Assembly (NCBI GenBank): GCA_964580995.1 | Contig: CAZOMV010000076.1 | Span: 1-29,960, forward strand | DNA from: JAKJEP01 sp964580995 | Lineage (GTDB): Bacteria > Planctomycetota > Phycisphaerae > Sedimentisphaerales > SM23-30 | Direction: 5' to 3' | Length of the DNA: 29,960 nucleotides | Shown: one piece after another, positions 1 through 7,844 of the stretch | Position numbering within the stretch: position 1 is the stretch's first letter | Layout of the letters: each line of letters starts with the position of its first letter | The notes under the pieces: model-generated | Databases searched by the model: none | The model's input: only the letters and a program-made list of their open reading frames with translations | What the model was told of the DNA's origin: nothing | Made by a program: the position numbers and the translations under genes

Positions 1-162
1 CTTTACCTCTTATCTATCGGTTAATGTCAGATTAAGTCTTGACTAATTCACCTTATACTACATCAGCCAAACAGGCTTGATAGTATATCGAATTCCGTTT
101 CCGGTGCCAGCTTTTTATTTCAGGCAATGCCACGGCCGTGTCCGCCGTGCTCTTTTGGGTAA

Positions 163-180
163 GGTGGGGCTTGCCCCACC
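163..180. repeat. Perfect short palindrome, REP-like family
   Basis: Two 8-base arms, GGTGGGGC and GCCCCACC, flank a 2-base loop. The preceding bases GGTAA resemble the GTAGGGTGG lead-in of the palindromes near 25.06 and 25.17 kb. It lies in a gene-free stretch (1-367) in which I otherwise see only the next palindrome and the terminator at 305-334. It is probably an untranslated dispersed repeat; it has no T tract, so it is not a clear terminator. Confidence 0.6.
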
Positions 181-203
181 ACTCTTCCTATTCTATGTAT
201 GAC

Positions 204-233
204 GCGTAGGGTGCGCAACTGGTTGCACACGCA
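204..233. repeat. Dispersed palindrome, GTAGGGT...ACGC type
   Basis: GCGTAGGGTG leads into an inverted repeat GTGCGCAAC / GTTGCACAC (8 of 9 bases pair) with a TG centre, closed by ACGC. The same frame (GTAGGGT, variable stem, CACGC or GACGC) recurs at 25087-25114 and 26927-26955, and in a decayed form near 27161-27188. The stems differ in sequence but stay self-complementary, so the folded structure seems to be what is kept. Confidence 0.6.
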
Positions 234-304
234 GTCTTTCAACTCCGCCCTACCATACCCCATCCTGCCCCCTTCCGCAACTCCTGAATTTCCCACCCGC
301 CCAT

Positions 305-334
305 AAAAAAACCGCCAGGCTATTCACCCAGCGG
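305..334 (-). terminator. Rho-independent terminator of the first sigma/anti-sigma unit
   Basis: Read on the minus strand, CCGCTGGG pairs with CCTGGCGG (8 bp including two G-T wobbles) around a TGAATAG loop and is followed by seven Ts. It begins about 34 bases beyond the stop codon of the gene ending at 368. The same loop and almost the same stem occur at 2513-2542 behind the paralogous unit. Confidence 0.85.
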
Positions 335-367
335 CTTTTACCTTTCACATCAATTGACAATCTTCAT

Positions 368-1837
368 TTAATTCGCATTTTCTATGGGCTCTGTTCTATA
401 TTCGTATATGGCGATCACTTTGTTATCCATGAATTCAAAACGGGCTCTCTTTCCGTTGCTGACAATCCCATAGGAACAAAATCCTTTAGTTTTTCCTAAA
501 TTATTGTAGAGAATATGATCATCAAGATATAATTTGATTTCCTCTCCATTGTTGCCGTATCGAGAGAAGCAAAATCCTTTTCTGTCATTGATATTCATAT
601 TGGCATAGCCGGTATTATCCTCGTACATGATTTTATTATCATCTGGACCGAATCCCTCAATAACTTTTTCGGGAGAACCCAACTTTTTGAAAATATCATC
701 AATCGTTGTACCTATTTGTATCGAACCTGGAAATACATATCCCGAAATTTCATGCCCAGGAATTTGCTGACAGCCCCATTGCATTATCTGGTTCTTATAA
801 ATATTGACTATGAAGTTGCCTGGGTAAACCATCTTGTAAGCTTCCGGCAGGTTATCCTTCTCTAAATCTTTGCCTCGGTATTTGTAAACCCACGGTTCGC
901 CAAGGACAGCAATAATATCCGCTACCATCGATTTGTTTATATCCAGCATGGCGAGTTTGGTATTTATATTTTTCATAAATGCTACTGCGGTATTGTTGGA
1001 TACATCATTTAATATAAAAATACTCTCATCGACTGCAATATTGTAATCTGAAAATTCCCATGTTTGTTGATCCCCGTTTTCGTGCTTGTTGAGGATAATA
1101 CGAGTAACCAGTTTTGTGTCCTGATCCACAAACAAAACCATTTCTCCGGTATCATTGCTTGGTGGAAGAAGTTTCGCCGTTATAATAATAGGTTCAGATT
1201 TTGATGGAGGTTCGCTCGTCGTAATCTCCACTTTTCCTTCGATTTCAAGTTGCTGTAATTCTTTAACAATAGTCCTCGGATCACAACTTTTAATAATATT
1301 CAGGATTTCCAAACCCAACGAGTCGGCATTTTTTGATCTATTTACATTATCTTTTCTCATTTGAAGTTCACCGTCATTCCATACCGCGACTATAGGGCCT
1401 TCTCGTTCGGCCCAGACAGGAATAGAAACACGAAACCTCTTCACTTGCTCTTGCTCGTCAAGTTCCACCCAGAATTCTCGTGGCACCGTCTCACCGTCCA
1501 TAAAATTTTTGATGTGGACATAACGAAGTCCTTCATAGGCTTTGATTGTTTGCGCTAAAGCGTAGGCGGATGTATTCCAAACTGTTACTGATAACAGAAC
1601 GGCGATAATTATCACCGCTGCAGCAGCCAATTTGGTTATTCGACTTTTCATAATCGTTCTCCATAAATTGTTTGGAACTGTTGGCTCAGGATTCAGCGTC
1701 TCCGACCGTCCGGCCAATAGCCGGACTTCCTGTGGATATTTCTGTTTCCACTGTTCCGCATCGAACCGCACCGGTTCGGCACCAATCGCCTGCGACAACA
1801 GCTCATCTACACTTTTTTGTTCGTTATCCCGTTTCAT
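368..1837 (-). CDS. Membrane anti-sigma-like sensor protein
   Basis: 489 residues. A cytoplasmic segment (1-62), without a visible zinc-finger motif, precedes one transmembrane helix at about 66-87. A periplasmic part begins AYALAQTI at 91. Residues about 91-277 resemble the LolA-like domains of the neighbouring 538-residue protein, with a shared D-x(2)-TKL turn near 241. The C-terminal half has two BamE/SmpA-like turns, LGEPWVY (312-318) and LGSPEKVI (386-393). The ATG overlaps the sigma gene stop in an ATGA junction, so translation is probably coupled, and AGGTG lies 6 bases upstream. By position it should hold and release the ECF sigma factor. That role and both domain labels are inference. 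An in-frame internal ATG at 1651 has its own GGAG 7 bases upstream. Confidence 0.75.
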   Translation of the reverse strand: MKRDNEQKSVDELLSQAIGAEPVRFDAEQWKQKYPQEVRLLAGRSETLNPEPTVPNNLWRTIMKSRITKLAAAAVIIIAVLLSVTVWNTSAYALAQTIKAYEGLRYVHIKNFMDGETVPREFWVELDEQEQVKRFRVSIPVWAEREGPIVAVWNDGELQMRKDNVNRSKNADSLGLEILNIIKSCDPRTIVKELQQLEIEGKVEITTSEPPSKSEPIIITAKLLPPSNDTGEMVLFVDQDTKLVTRIILNKHENGDQQTWEFSDYNIAVDESIFILNDVSNNTAVAFMKNINTKLAMLDINKSMVADIIAVLGEPWVYKYRGKDLEKDNLPEAYKMVYPGNFIVNIYKNQIMQWGCQQIPGHEISGYVFPGSIQIGTTIDDIFKKLGSPEKVIEGFGPDDNKIMYEDNTGYANMNINDRKGFCFSRYGNNGEEIKLYLDDHILYNNLGKTKGFCSYGIVSNGKRARFEFMDNKVIAIYEYRTEPIENAN

Positions 1838-2376
1838 AATTTCACCTGTACGTTACCGCTGCGTTGGAGGATTTTCGCTAACGCCTTTTTCACCCGGCGG
1901 AGTCGGCCATTCACCGCCTGCCGCGAGATACCCAGTACGGCGGCAATTTGCTCATAATCAATTCCGTTGTAATACCGCAGGTAGATCAGTTCCTGAGCAT
2001 CCTCCGGCAGTTGCCGTATCGTCTTGCGCACCTCTTCGAGAAGTTCATTTGCCGGCTGATTCCCGGTTGCCACCCATGACAGATCCTCGTTGGTTACATA
2101 CGGCTGCCGGGACCGGACCATATCCCGGGCGATATTGCGGCAGATCGTAGCCAGCCAGCAGGCAAACAGTTTGCCGTTCTTCAATTTCGGCAGGCTGCGA
2201 ACCGCTCGAGCGAATGTTTCCTGAGCGGCATCTTCCGCTAAATGCCGGTCGCCAAGTATTCGGTACCCGATAGCAACCATCGCGGGATAGTACCGCCGGC
2301 ATAGCTCGGTAAAACTATCCACATCGCCGCTGCCGGCCGCCTTAATCAGGGCCACCTCATCCAGTTTCTCAGGCAC
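1834..2376 (-). CDS. ECF-family RNA polymerase sigma factor
   Basis: 180 residues, typical ECF length. Region 2 covers about 18-88 and contains the core-binding pattern LAEDAAQETFARA. Region 4 covers about 113-172 and ends in a helix-turn-helix (YEQIAAVLGISRQAVNGRLRR). It should direct RNA polymerase to a specific promoter set, probably including its own. The start is GTG at 2376, supported by AAAGGAG 5 bases upstream. The stop overlaps the start of the membrane sensor by 4 bases, the usual arrangement for a sigma factor and its negative regulator. Its targets cannot be read from this window. Confidence 0.92.
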   Translation of the reverse strand: MPEKLDEVALIKAAGSGDVDSFTELCRRYYPAMVAIGYRILGDRHLAEDAAQETFARAVRSLPKLKNGKLFACWLATICRNIARDMVRSRQPYVTNEDLSWVATGNQPANELLEEVRKTIRQLPEDAQELIYLRYYNGIDYEQIAAVLGISRQAVNGRLRRVKKALAKILQRSGNVQVKL

Positions 2377-2512
2377 CGTTTCTCCTTTAGCGTCAAAATC
2401 CTAAATTAGCTGATCAGCTCTCACTACTAAAGACGTATTTTACCCCCAAAAGGGGCGCAAAAACCGGATAATTTTCCCATTTTTATCCCATTTTCCCCTT
2501 TCTAAACCCATA

Positions 2513-2542
2513 AAAAAACCGCCGGGCTATTCACCCAACGGT
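2513..2542 (-). terminator. Rho-independent terminator of the second sigma/anti-sigma unit
   Basis: On the minus strand CCGTTGGG pairs with CCCGGCGG around TGAATAG and is followed by seven Ts. It starts 32 bases past the stop of the gene ending at 2574. Loop, stem length and distance match the terminator at 305-334. It separates this unit from the sigma gene that starts at 2376. Confidence 0.85.
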
Positions 2543-2573
2543 GGTTTGATTGGATCTCCAACGTAATTACTGT

Positions 2574-4190
2574 TTAGTTATTTTCTTGACCGATCTTGTC
2601 TCGCTCATCAATTACCTTCACACCTTCGAGAATTACAAAATCAAAAATTCCTTCGGGTAACTTGGGATTATATATAATTTTATCACATTCGTATGCTGGT
2701 TTACCTGCAAACTTTGCATTTGTCCATGAACAGGCTTTAACTGGAAGCTTACTTTCAATATCAAATGTGATCCGCCACGACTGGGACATAGTCTCATTAA
2801 AACCGGTAACAAAAACACAATCCTTGCCGGTTTCCTCGTCGATGCCGTATTCTTCCGTCCATCCCTGGGAGATGTTTTTCAAATTTTTAAAAAAATTGTG
2901 CCCCATCCACAAGAAGGTTTTATATAAACCATTCCGAATCGTCATTGTTTTTTGGTCTATATCGTAGGTACAGGTCATATTGTCCTTTTCCAAAACCAGA
3001 ATGCTGAAATGCCCTTTCTCTTCCCATCGCACATTACCGGATACATCATAGCATTGCCCCAAATTTGAAGATTTCTTTTGTCCTAGTTGTCCCCATGCTT
3101 CAAATTCACTGGAATCGCCGCCTGCATAATAACGAATCCCGGCGACATAGATAATATCTATATTCTTTTTTTCCAATACCTTTATGGTCTGATCAATTGT
3201 CCAAATTATACCCGGTTGCCGGTATTTTTCCGAAAAGGTAACTGGAATCACCGTAGCTCCTTCCGGAATTTGAAAGTCAAAAATACCCTCTGGAAGCGGT
3301 TCATTGTAAGCAATCGAATCAATGGTCTTTATATAAGTGCCGGGATCATTATTCCTGACTATATCAAAAAATACAGGTAATTTGGTAGAAGGGTCCACCA
3401 TGATTTTCGCTTCAAATATATCAGCTCTCACAGTAAGAACAATTATATCTTGTTTGCGATTGGTGTCATATACCTGCGTAGTTACAATTGTTCCTCCCCG
3501 GGACTTGACCACCTCATTCAAATCTTCCATAAAACGTCCGAATCGCACACCGGAATAGATGATAGGCTTATCGGTAATCCGCACAAAATTTGCTTTTTTT
3601 TCATAGTAATATGATTTTGTCGGCGTGGATAACCAAATTATATCTTTATTTAAATCATGCATATAATAAAAATCATTTTCTCCTGTTTCAGGATCCGGCT
3701 GAATCCACACATCTAAATGATCACCATCCATACCTGTCATAGACGCATGAATAGTGTCAATCTTTCGCATTGCTTCAATTGTTTGCTCCACCGCATAGGC
3801 GGGTTTCGCTCCATTGTGAATCAATGCAATGAATCCCGCAATACCAGCGATCATAACGACCGCCGCAGTCGCTAATTTGGTAATTCGACTTTTCATGATA
3901 ATTCTCCATACTAATCCCCTGCCGGTATTCGGCGCGGGGAAGATCGGTTTTTGGTAATTGGTTTCGACAGCCGCACGCATATTCTGCCGGGCTGATTCGT
4001 ATATATTTTCATCTGTAGTGAGCTGACCAACATGTTCCACACTATCGAGCAACGTTTTCAACCGGTTATAATCCCGACGGCACATCTCACATTGGCTCAG
4101 GTGCGTTCGCACCTGATTTGCTTCTGCTTCGGATAACTCCTCCAAGGCAAAACTCACCAGCAGTTTATTCATTTGTAAATGGGTATTCAT
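2574..4190 (-). CDS. Zinc-finger anti-sigma factor with two LolA-like sensor domains
   Basis: 538 residues from ATG 4190, which has AGAAGGTG upstream; a longer open frame to 4376 would overlap the sigma gene and has no support. The N-terminus has the anti-sigma zinc motif H30-x3-C34-x2-C37. One transmembrane helix lies at about 104-124. The outside part is an internal duplication: copy 1 about 131-315 and copy 2 about 330-527. Each copy has a TKLPV or SKLPV turn (269-273, 480-484) and ends in LPEGIFDF (299-306, 511-518) followed by a (P/L)EG-x(2)-VI pattern. It starts 11 bases after the sigma gene stop and is probably its inhibitor. The fold resembles LolA/LolB-type lipoprotein-binding domains, which is a guess from pattern. 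It also carries an internal GGAG-N7-ATG at 3896. Confidence 0.85.
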   Translation of the reverse strand: MNTHLQMNKLLVSFALEELSEAEANQVRTHLSQCEMCRRDYNRLKTLLDSVEHVGQLTTDENIYESARQNMRAAVETNYQKPIFPAPNTGRGLVWRIIMKSRITKLATAAVVMIAGIAGFIALIHNGAKPAYAVEQTIEAMRKIDTIHASMTGMDGDHLDVWIQPDPETGENDFYYMHDLNKDIIWLSTPTKSYYYEKKANFVRITDKPIIYSGVRFGRFMEDLNEVVKSRGGTIVTTQVYDTNRKQDIIVLTVRADIFEAKIMVDPSTKLPVFFDIVRNNDPGTYIKTIDSIAYNEPLPEGIFDFQIPEGATVIPVTFSEKYRQPGIIWTIDQTIKVLEKKNIDIIYVAGIRYYAGGDSSEFEAWGQLGQKKSSNLGQCYDVSGNVRWEEKGHFSILVLEKDNMTCTYDIDQKTMTIRNGLYKTFLWMGHNFFKNLKNISQGWTEEYGIDEETGKDCVFVTGFNETMSQSWRITFDIESKLPVKACSWTNAKFAGKPAYECDKIIYNPKLPEGIFDFVILEGVKVIDERDKIGQENN

Positions 4191-4201
4191 AAAAACACCT
4201 T

Positions 4202-4699
4202 CTATTCCAGAAACTCGGCTAGTTGCCCGGCCAGCCGTTTCACCGCCCGGTGCAGATGCACCTTCACGGTCGATTCGCAGCAATCCAGCACCCGGGCGAT
4301 TTCCGGATACGGCAGTTTTTCGATCCGCGCCAGCACAAACACTTCCGCCTGCCGCCGGGGCAGCCGGGCCAGGCATTGCTGGATCCGCTGCTGCAACTCC
4401 GCCGTCCGCATAGGACCATCCGGCCGATCCTGATTGATATCCGCCCGGTCCTGCGGCTCCCTAACCGGCATCCGCTTCTCCCGCCGGGCCAGCTCGAGCG
4501 ATTTGCGGACCGCCGCCCGGTACAGATACGCATTCCATTTCGTATCCCCGTTGAACTTGCCCCACCGCCGCCAGATCGCCAGAAACACCTCCTGATGCAC
4601 ATCCTGTGCCAGCTCGGCATTCCCCAGCACCCGCAGCGCCACGTTCAGCACCAACCGGCTATGCTCATCCACCAGCTTTTCAAATCGCCCGTCCGACAA
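4202..4699 (-). CDS. ECF-family RNA polymerase sigma factor
   Basis: 165 residues. Region 2 spans about 5-72 (LAQDVHQEVFLAIWRRW, then WNAYLYRAAVRKSLELARREKR). Region 4 spans about 108-160 and contains LPRRQAEVFVLARIEKLPYPEIARVL followed by a recognition helix. The start is TTG at 4699 with AAGGTG 7 bases upstream; no in-frame ATG lies nearby. It is followed within 11 bases by the zinc-finger anti-sigma gene and should be held inactive by it. The signal and the regulon are unknown. The second ECF unit downstream appears to be a paralogous arrangement. Confidence 0.92.
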   Translation of the reverse strand: MSDGRFEKLVDEHSRLVLNVALRVLGNAELAQDVHQEVFLAIWRRWGKFNGDTKWNAYLYRAAVRKSLELARREKRMPVREPQDRADINQDRPDGPMRTAELQQRIQQCLARLPRRQAEVFVLARIEKLPYPEIARVLDCCESTVKVHLHRAVKRLAGQLAEFLE

Positions 4700-4850
4700 C
4701 GCGTTTCACCTTATTAACCGACGTCCGTTTCGTTTCCACGGCTGCAGCCAGAGACATCTCTACCTTATATGAGGGGTAAAATCACTTTCCGTTTACAAAC
4801 TAATCAAATTTCCGCCAAAATTCCACCAAATCCCCCGCAAAAACCGGCAT

Positions 4851-4878
4851 TTGACATCCGCCCCCTTATCGCTAAAAT
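4851..4878 (+). promoter_or_regulatory. Sigma-70-type promoter for the acyltransferase gene
   Basis: TTGACA (4851-4856) and TAAAAT (4873-4878) are separated by 16 bases. Transcription would start near 4885, about 45 bases before the ATG at 4932. It lies in the divergent gap between the sigma gene and the acyltransferase gene and points toward the latter. Confidence 0.7.
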
Positions 4879-4931
4879 ATAGCCGCGAAATAAGTTACTG
4901 ATCTTCCCGAACCGAAATAACGAAAGACCGA

Positions 4932-5912
4932 ATGGCCGACGCCCCGAAAAAGAAAAAGAAGAAGAAAAAGCATAACCCGCTGCTGGACTACGCCTTCTAT
5001 GTCATGGTGCGGATTATCGCCATCCTGCTGCAAATCGCCACCATCGACGCCTCTCTGCGGGTGGCCCGCTGGCTGGGCCGGGGCCTCTACCTCATCTATG
5101 GCCGGGGCCGGAACCGCGCCCTGGAGAACCTCCGCCTGAGCTACCCCGAAAAATCCCCCGCCTGGATCGAACGCACCGCCAGCCGCAGTTTCGAGCATCT
5201 GGTCATGTTCGCCTTCGACATCCTCTATACCGCCCGACTCATGCGTCATTCCACCTGGAACCGCTACATCCAATTGGGCGATATCACCGAAGTCCTCCAG
5301 CTTCTGCTCAACGGCCGCGGCGTCATCCTGGTCACCGGCCACTACGGCAACTTCGAGGTCATGGGCTGCGTCTTCACCGCCCTGGGCATGGAAACCTTCA
5401 ACGTCGCCCGCCCCATCGACAATCCCTACATCAACCAGTATGTCTATCACGTCCTGCACCAGGGCCAGAACATCATCTACAAAAAAGGCGCCACCGACGC
5501 CATGCTCGACGTCCTCAAAACTGGCGCCGCCCTGGGCATCGTCGCCGACCAGAACGGCAGCCGCAAGGACATCTTCGTGGACTTCTTCGGCCGCAAAGCC
5601 GCCACCTACAAAAGCATCGGCCTGCTGGCCATGCAGTTTAATGTCCCCATCCTCGTCGGCTGCTGCCGCCGGCTCGACGACCGCTTCCGGTTCGAAATGG
5701 TCTGTAACCGCATCATCTACCCGCAAGAATGGCAAAAACAGGACGACCCCCTCCGCTGGATCACCGCCGAATACACCGCCGCCATCGAAACCTTCATCCG
5801 CCAGGACCCCGAACAATACTGGTGGGTGCACCGCCGCTGGAAAACCCGCCCGCCGGAAGAAAGAAAACTAGAAACGAATAGTTCCACTCACCTGGCCGAA
5901 CCAGCCATCTGA
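4932..5912 (+). CDS. Lipid A biosynthesis acyltransferase, LpxL/HtrB family
   Basis: 326 residues. The family transfers an acyl chain from acyl-ACP onto a lipid A precursor at the inner face of the cytoplasmic membrane. The catalytic H-x4-E pair is visible as HYGNFE (H137, E142). The C-terminal QYWWVHRRWKTRPP (296-309) is characteristic of the family. A hydrophobic anchor lies at about 19-36, preceded by an eight-lysine run (6-13). It has its own promoter and is convergent with the outer-membrane gene, the two coding ends overlapping by 45 bases (5868-5912). It implies a lipid A-containing outer membrane. The exact acyl position and any relation to the adjacent division cluster are unknown. 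Confidence 0.88.
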   Translation: MADAPKKKKKKKKHNPLLDYAFYVMVRIIAILLQIATIDASLRVARWLGRGLYLIYGRGRNRALENLRLSYPEKSPAWIERTASRSFEHLVMFAFDILYTARLMRHSTWNRYIQLGDITEVLQLLLNGRGVILVTGHYGNFEVMGCVFTALGMETFNVARPIDNPYINQYVYHVLHQGQNIIYKKGATDAMLDVLKTGAALGIVADQNGSRKDIFVDFFGRKAATYKSIGLLAMQFNVPILVGCCRRLDDRFRFEMVCNRIIYPQEWQKQDDPLRWITAEYTAAIETFIRQDPEQYWWVHRRWKTRPPEERKLETNSSTHLAEPAI

Positions 5913-6869
5913 CAGGGAAATCCGGTCGTCTCCCCGATCTCCATAATCTTCCCCCTCGTAGAGAAACCGGTCAAAACCATACCCGCCCTGCAAATCCATC
6001 GAAAACGATTCGCTGATTTCCCAAATGATCCCGGACATCGCCTTTTTCTGGTAGAAAAACAGCCGATCCTGATCCTCATCCCGTTCCGACCGTAAATAGG
6101 AATCGTGATACCACCGGAATCCGGAATAAACCGATACCTTCTCCAGCAGTTGATAACGCAACCGGGTATTCACCGTACGCGGCACAAAATAACTGGCCTC
6201 CAGCGTCCAGTCTTCCACCGGCTGCCAGTTCACCATCGAAAACGGCAGACCGAAAACGCCTCGGAACTCCGGACCGGGATTCCACTGATAGGCGACCCCC
6301 GGCAGCGGTACATACGGCAGAAAATCCCGGCGATCCGAATAGTTCAGAAAAAACAGCCAGGCATCGTTCGCCGCGGCCGGAACCCGAAGCATGCCCGTAG
6401 CATTCACGGATACCTCGTCCAGGGAGTTGAACGGCTTATCACTGGGCGAACTGAGCGACACCTGCAAACCCAATATCCGGTCCCCATCCAGCTTCCGCCG
6501 ATACATGCCTCCCAGATCGATCTTATACAGCTCATCCGGCAGATCCTGCCGGGAATCGGGCAAGATCGCACCCGAATGAATATCCAACACGCCAAACGAA
6601 GGAGTCAGCGCCAGCTCGGAATGTTCCCTGTTCCAAACCGGTAGCAGCATACTCAAATTATATTGCTGGGCCGAAAAATCAGTATCCTGCCGGGAGACAT
6701 TCACCCTAGGTAGGATTTCAAACTCATAGCGCAAATTCGTCTGAAGCCGACCCAACTCAGGGCTAAGCCAGGCATTCATCGCATTCTGCGCCAACCCCAT
6801 CGGAACCCAACTGCCGAACAGAACCAACACCACCACCCTTACCGAACGATGCGACTTATGAACCGGCAT
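5868..6869 (-). CDS. Outer-membrane beta-barrel protein (DUF6268-like)
   Basis: 333 residues. It has a signal peptide (about 1-27, charged start, hydrophobic core, ending GLAQ), then alternating amphipathic strands rich in aromatic residues. The last residue is Phe (GQVSGTIRF), the usual mark of BAM-inserted barrels. I think it resembles DUF6268-type planctomycete proteins but could not check. The ATG at 6869 has AGGAG 6 bases upstream. It follows ftsQ by 28 bases on the same strand, so it probably belongs to the cell-wall operon as the last gene. No terminator is evident, and its end overlaps the convergent acyltransferase gene. Its function is unknown. Confidence 0.75.
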   Translation of the reverse strand: MPVHKSHRSVRVVVLVLFGSWVPMGLAQNAMNAWLSPELGRLQTNLRYEFEILPRVNVSRQDTDFSAQQYNLSMLLPVWNREHSELALTPSFGVLDIHSGAILPDSRQDLPDELYKIDLGGMYRRKLDGDRILGLQVSLSSPSDKPFNSLDEVSVNATGMLRVPAAANDAWLFFLNYSDRRDFLPYVPLPGVAYQWNPGPEFRGVFGLPFSMVNWQPVEDWTLEASYFVPRTVNTRLRYQLLEKVSVYSGFRWYHDSYLRSERDEDQDRLFFYQKKAMSGIIWEISESFSMDLQGGYGFDRFLYEGEDYGDRGDDRISLSDGWFGQVSGTIRF

Positions 6870-6897
6870 AAATTTCTCCTGCCCTCCCTCGAACCAT

Positions 6898-7839
6898 TTA
6901 GCCGTTTTCCTGAATCACATCCGCCTTCTCCTTCCGCATACTCCGCAAATCGATACTCGGATATTGATCCAGCGGCCGATCCAGCGCATGCCGGTACAGA
7001 TTCTCCAGCTTCACCTTCACCGGCGCCTCATAAAAACTTCGTGTCCGGTCCACATCCACACCCCAGTAAATCGGTGTCTTATTCTTCGTCAGCAGCGTCA
7101 GATGCGACTCCATCTGGTTCACCCGTCCGCCGTAATTATTCAAATCCAGCACCGCCAGATCATTCCACAACTGTTCATCCCACGATAGCTTCTGGTCCAC
7201 CTGCCGGATCATCGACAGCACCTGCAAGCCCGCCGTGATATCCGCCCCCGTCGCCTTCTGCCCCACCTTCGGCAGCGAACTGGTCACACCCCGTAATGAC
7301 AATACATGGCCATACGGCTCCACCAGCTTCACCGCCGGCAGCACCACGCCCTCCTCATCCAGATAATAGACCTCCCCCGAACCCTGAACCGAGGCAATCG
7401 GCTGACGCAGCTCACAGTCGATTTTCACCACCCCCGTATAAAACTTATGAACCTGATTCACCGTCTTCACCCACGGATTCTGCGCCAGATTCTCCGACCA
7501 CTTCGCCGTTAATTCCTTATCCAGCAAAAAATCATCGCTGCGTATTCCGCTGGACAAACAGATTTCTTCGATCAACTGCGGGCTGGCCCACTTCGGTGGA
7601 TTCGGAAACTCCACCGTCAGACTCACCTGCCGCTCCTTCGACACATCCTCCACATACCGTTCCATATAATAGAAGCCGCTCACCACCACCCCGCCAAACA
7701 GCAGCAGCAAGGAAAATCTTCCTAACATCCTGAAATAAAACGATTTACGTTCCGGATCAATCCCCCCGAATAACCGGCCCAGCCAATTCCCTTCCTGCTC
7801 TTGCCTCTTTATCCGCGTTGTCTTTTTCTTTTTCTTCAT
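6898..7839 (-). CDS. ftsQ: Cell division protein FtsQ/DivIB
   Basis: 313 residues from ATG 7839, which lies 5 bases after the ddl stop; an upstream extension to 7887 would run into ddl. A basic cytoplasmic tail (MKKKKK) is followed by one transmembrane helix (about 38-57). A periplasmic POTRA-like region (about 72-145) contains NPWVKTV and a typical ER/LRQPIA ending, then the beta domain. FtsQ joins FtsL and FtsB and regulates the FtsW-FtsI synthase. Position after ddl is canonical. In the canonical order ftsA and ftsZ follow; here an outer-membrane protein does. FtsQ sequences diverge strongly, so the call rests on topology, the POTRA pattern and position. Confidence 0.85.
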   Translation of the reverse strand: MKKKKKTTRIKRQEQEGNWLGRLFGGIDPERKSFYFRMLGRFSLLLLFGGVVVSGFYYMERYVEDVSKERQVSLTVEFPNPPKWASPQLIEEICLSSGIRSDDFLLDKELTAKWSENLAQNPWVKTVNQVHKFYTGVVKIDCELRQPIASVQGSGEVYYLDEEGVVLPAVKLVEPYGHVLSLRGVTSSLPKVGQKATGADITAGLQVLSMIRQVDQKLSWDEQLWNDLAVLDLNNYGGRVNQMESHLTLLTKNKTPIYWGVDVDRTRSFYEAPVKVKLENLYRHALDRPLDQYPSIDLRSMRKEKADVIQENG

Positions 7840-7844
7840 ATCTT

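Noticed and set aside
4191..4376. N-terminal extension of the zinc-finger anti-sigma gene to 4376
   Set aside because: It would overlap the sigma factor coding region, has a GC-biased, non-protein-like composition, and the ATG at 4190 has a good Shine-Dalgarno directly after the sigma stop.
4872..5831. Long minus-strand frame (319 codons) opposite the acyltransferase gene
   Set aside because: It is the antisense shadow of a gene with clear family motifs; the composition is simple (Gly/Ala/Asp/Val-rich) with no recognisable domain.
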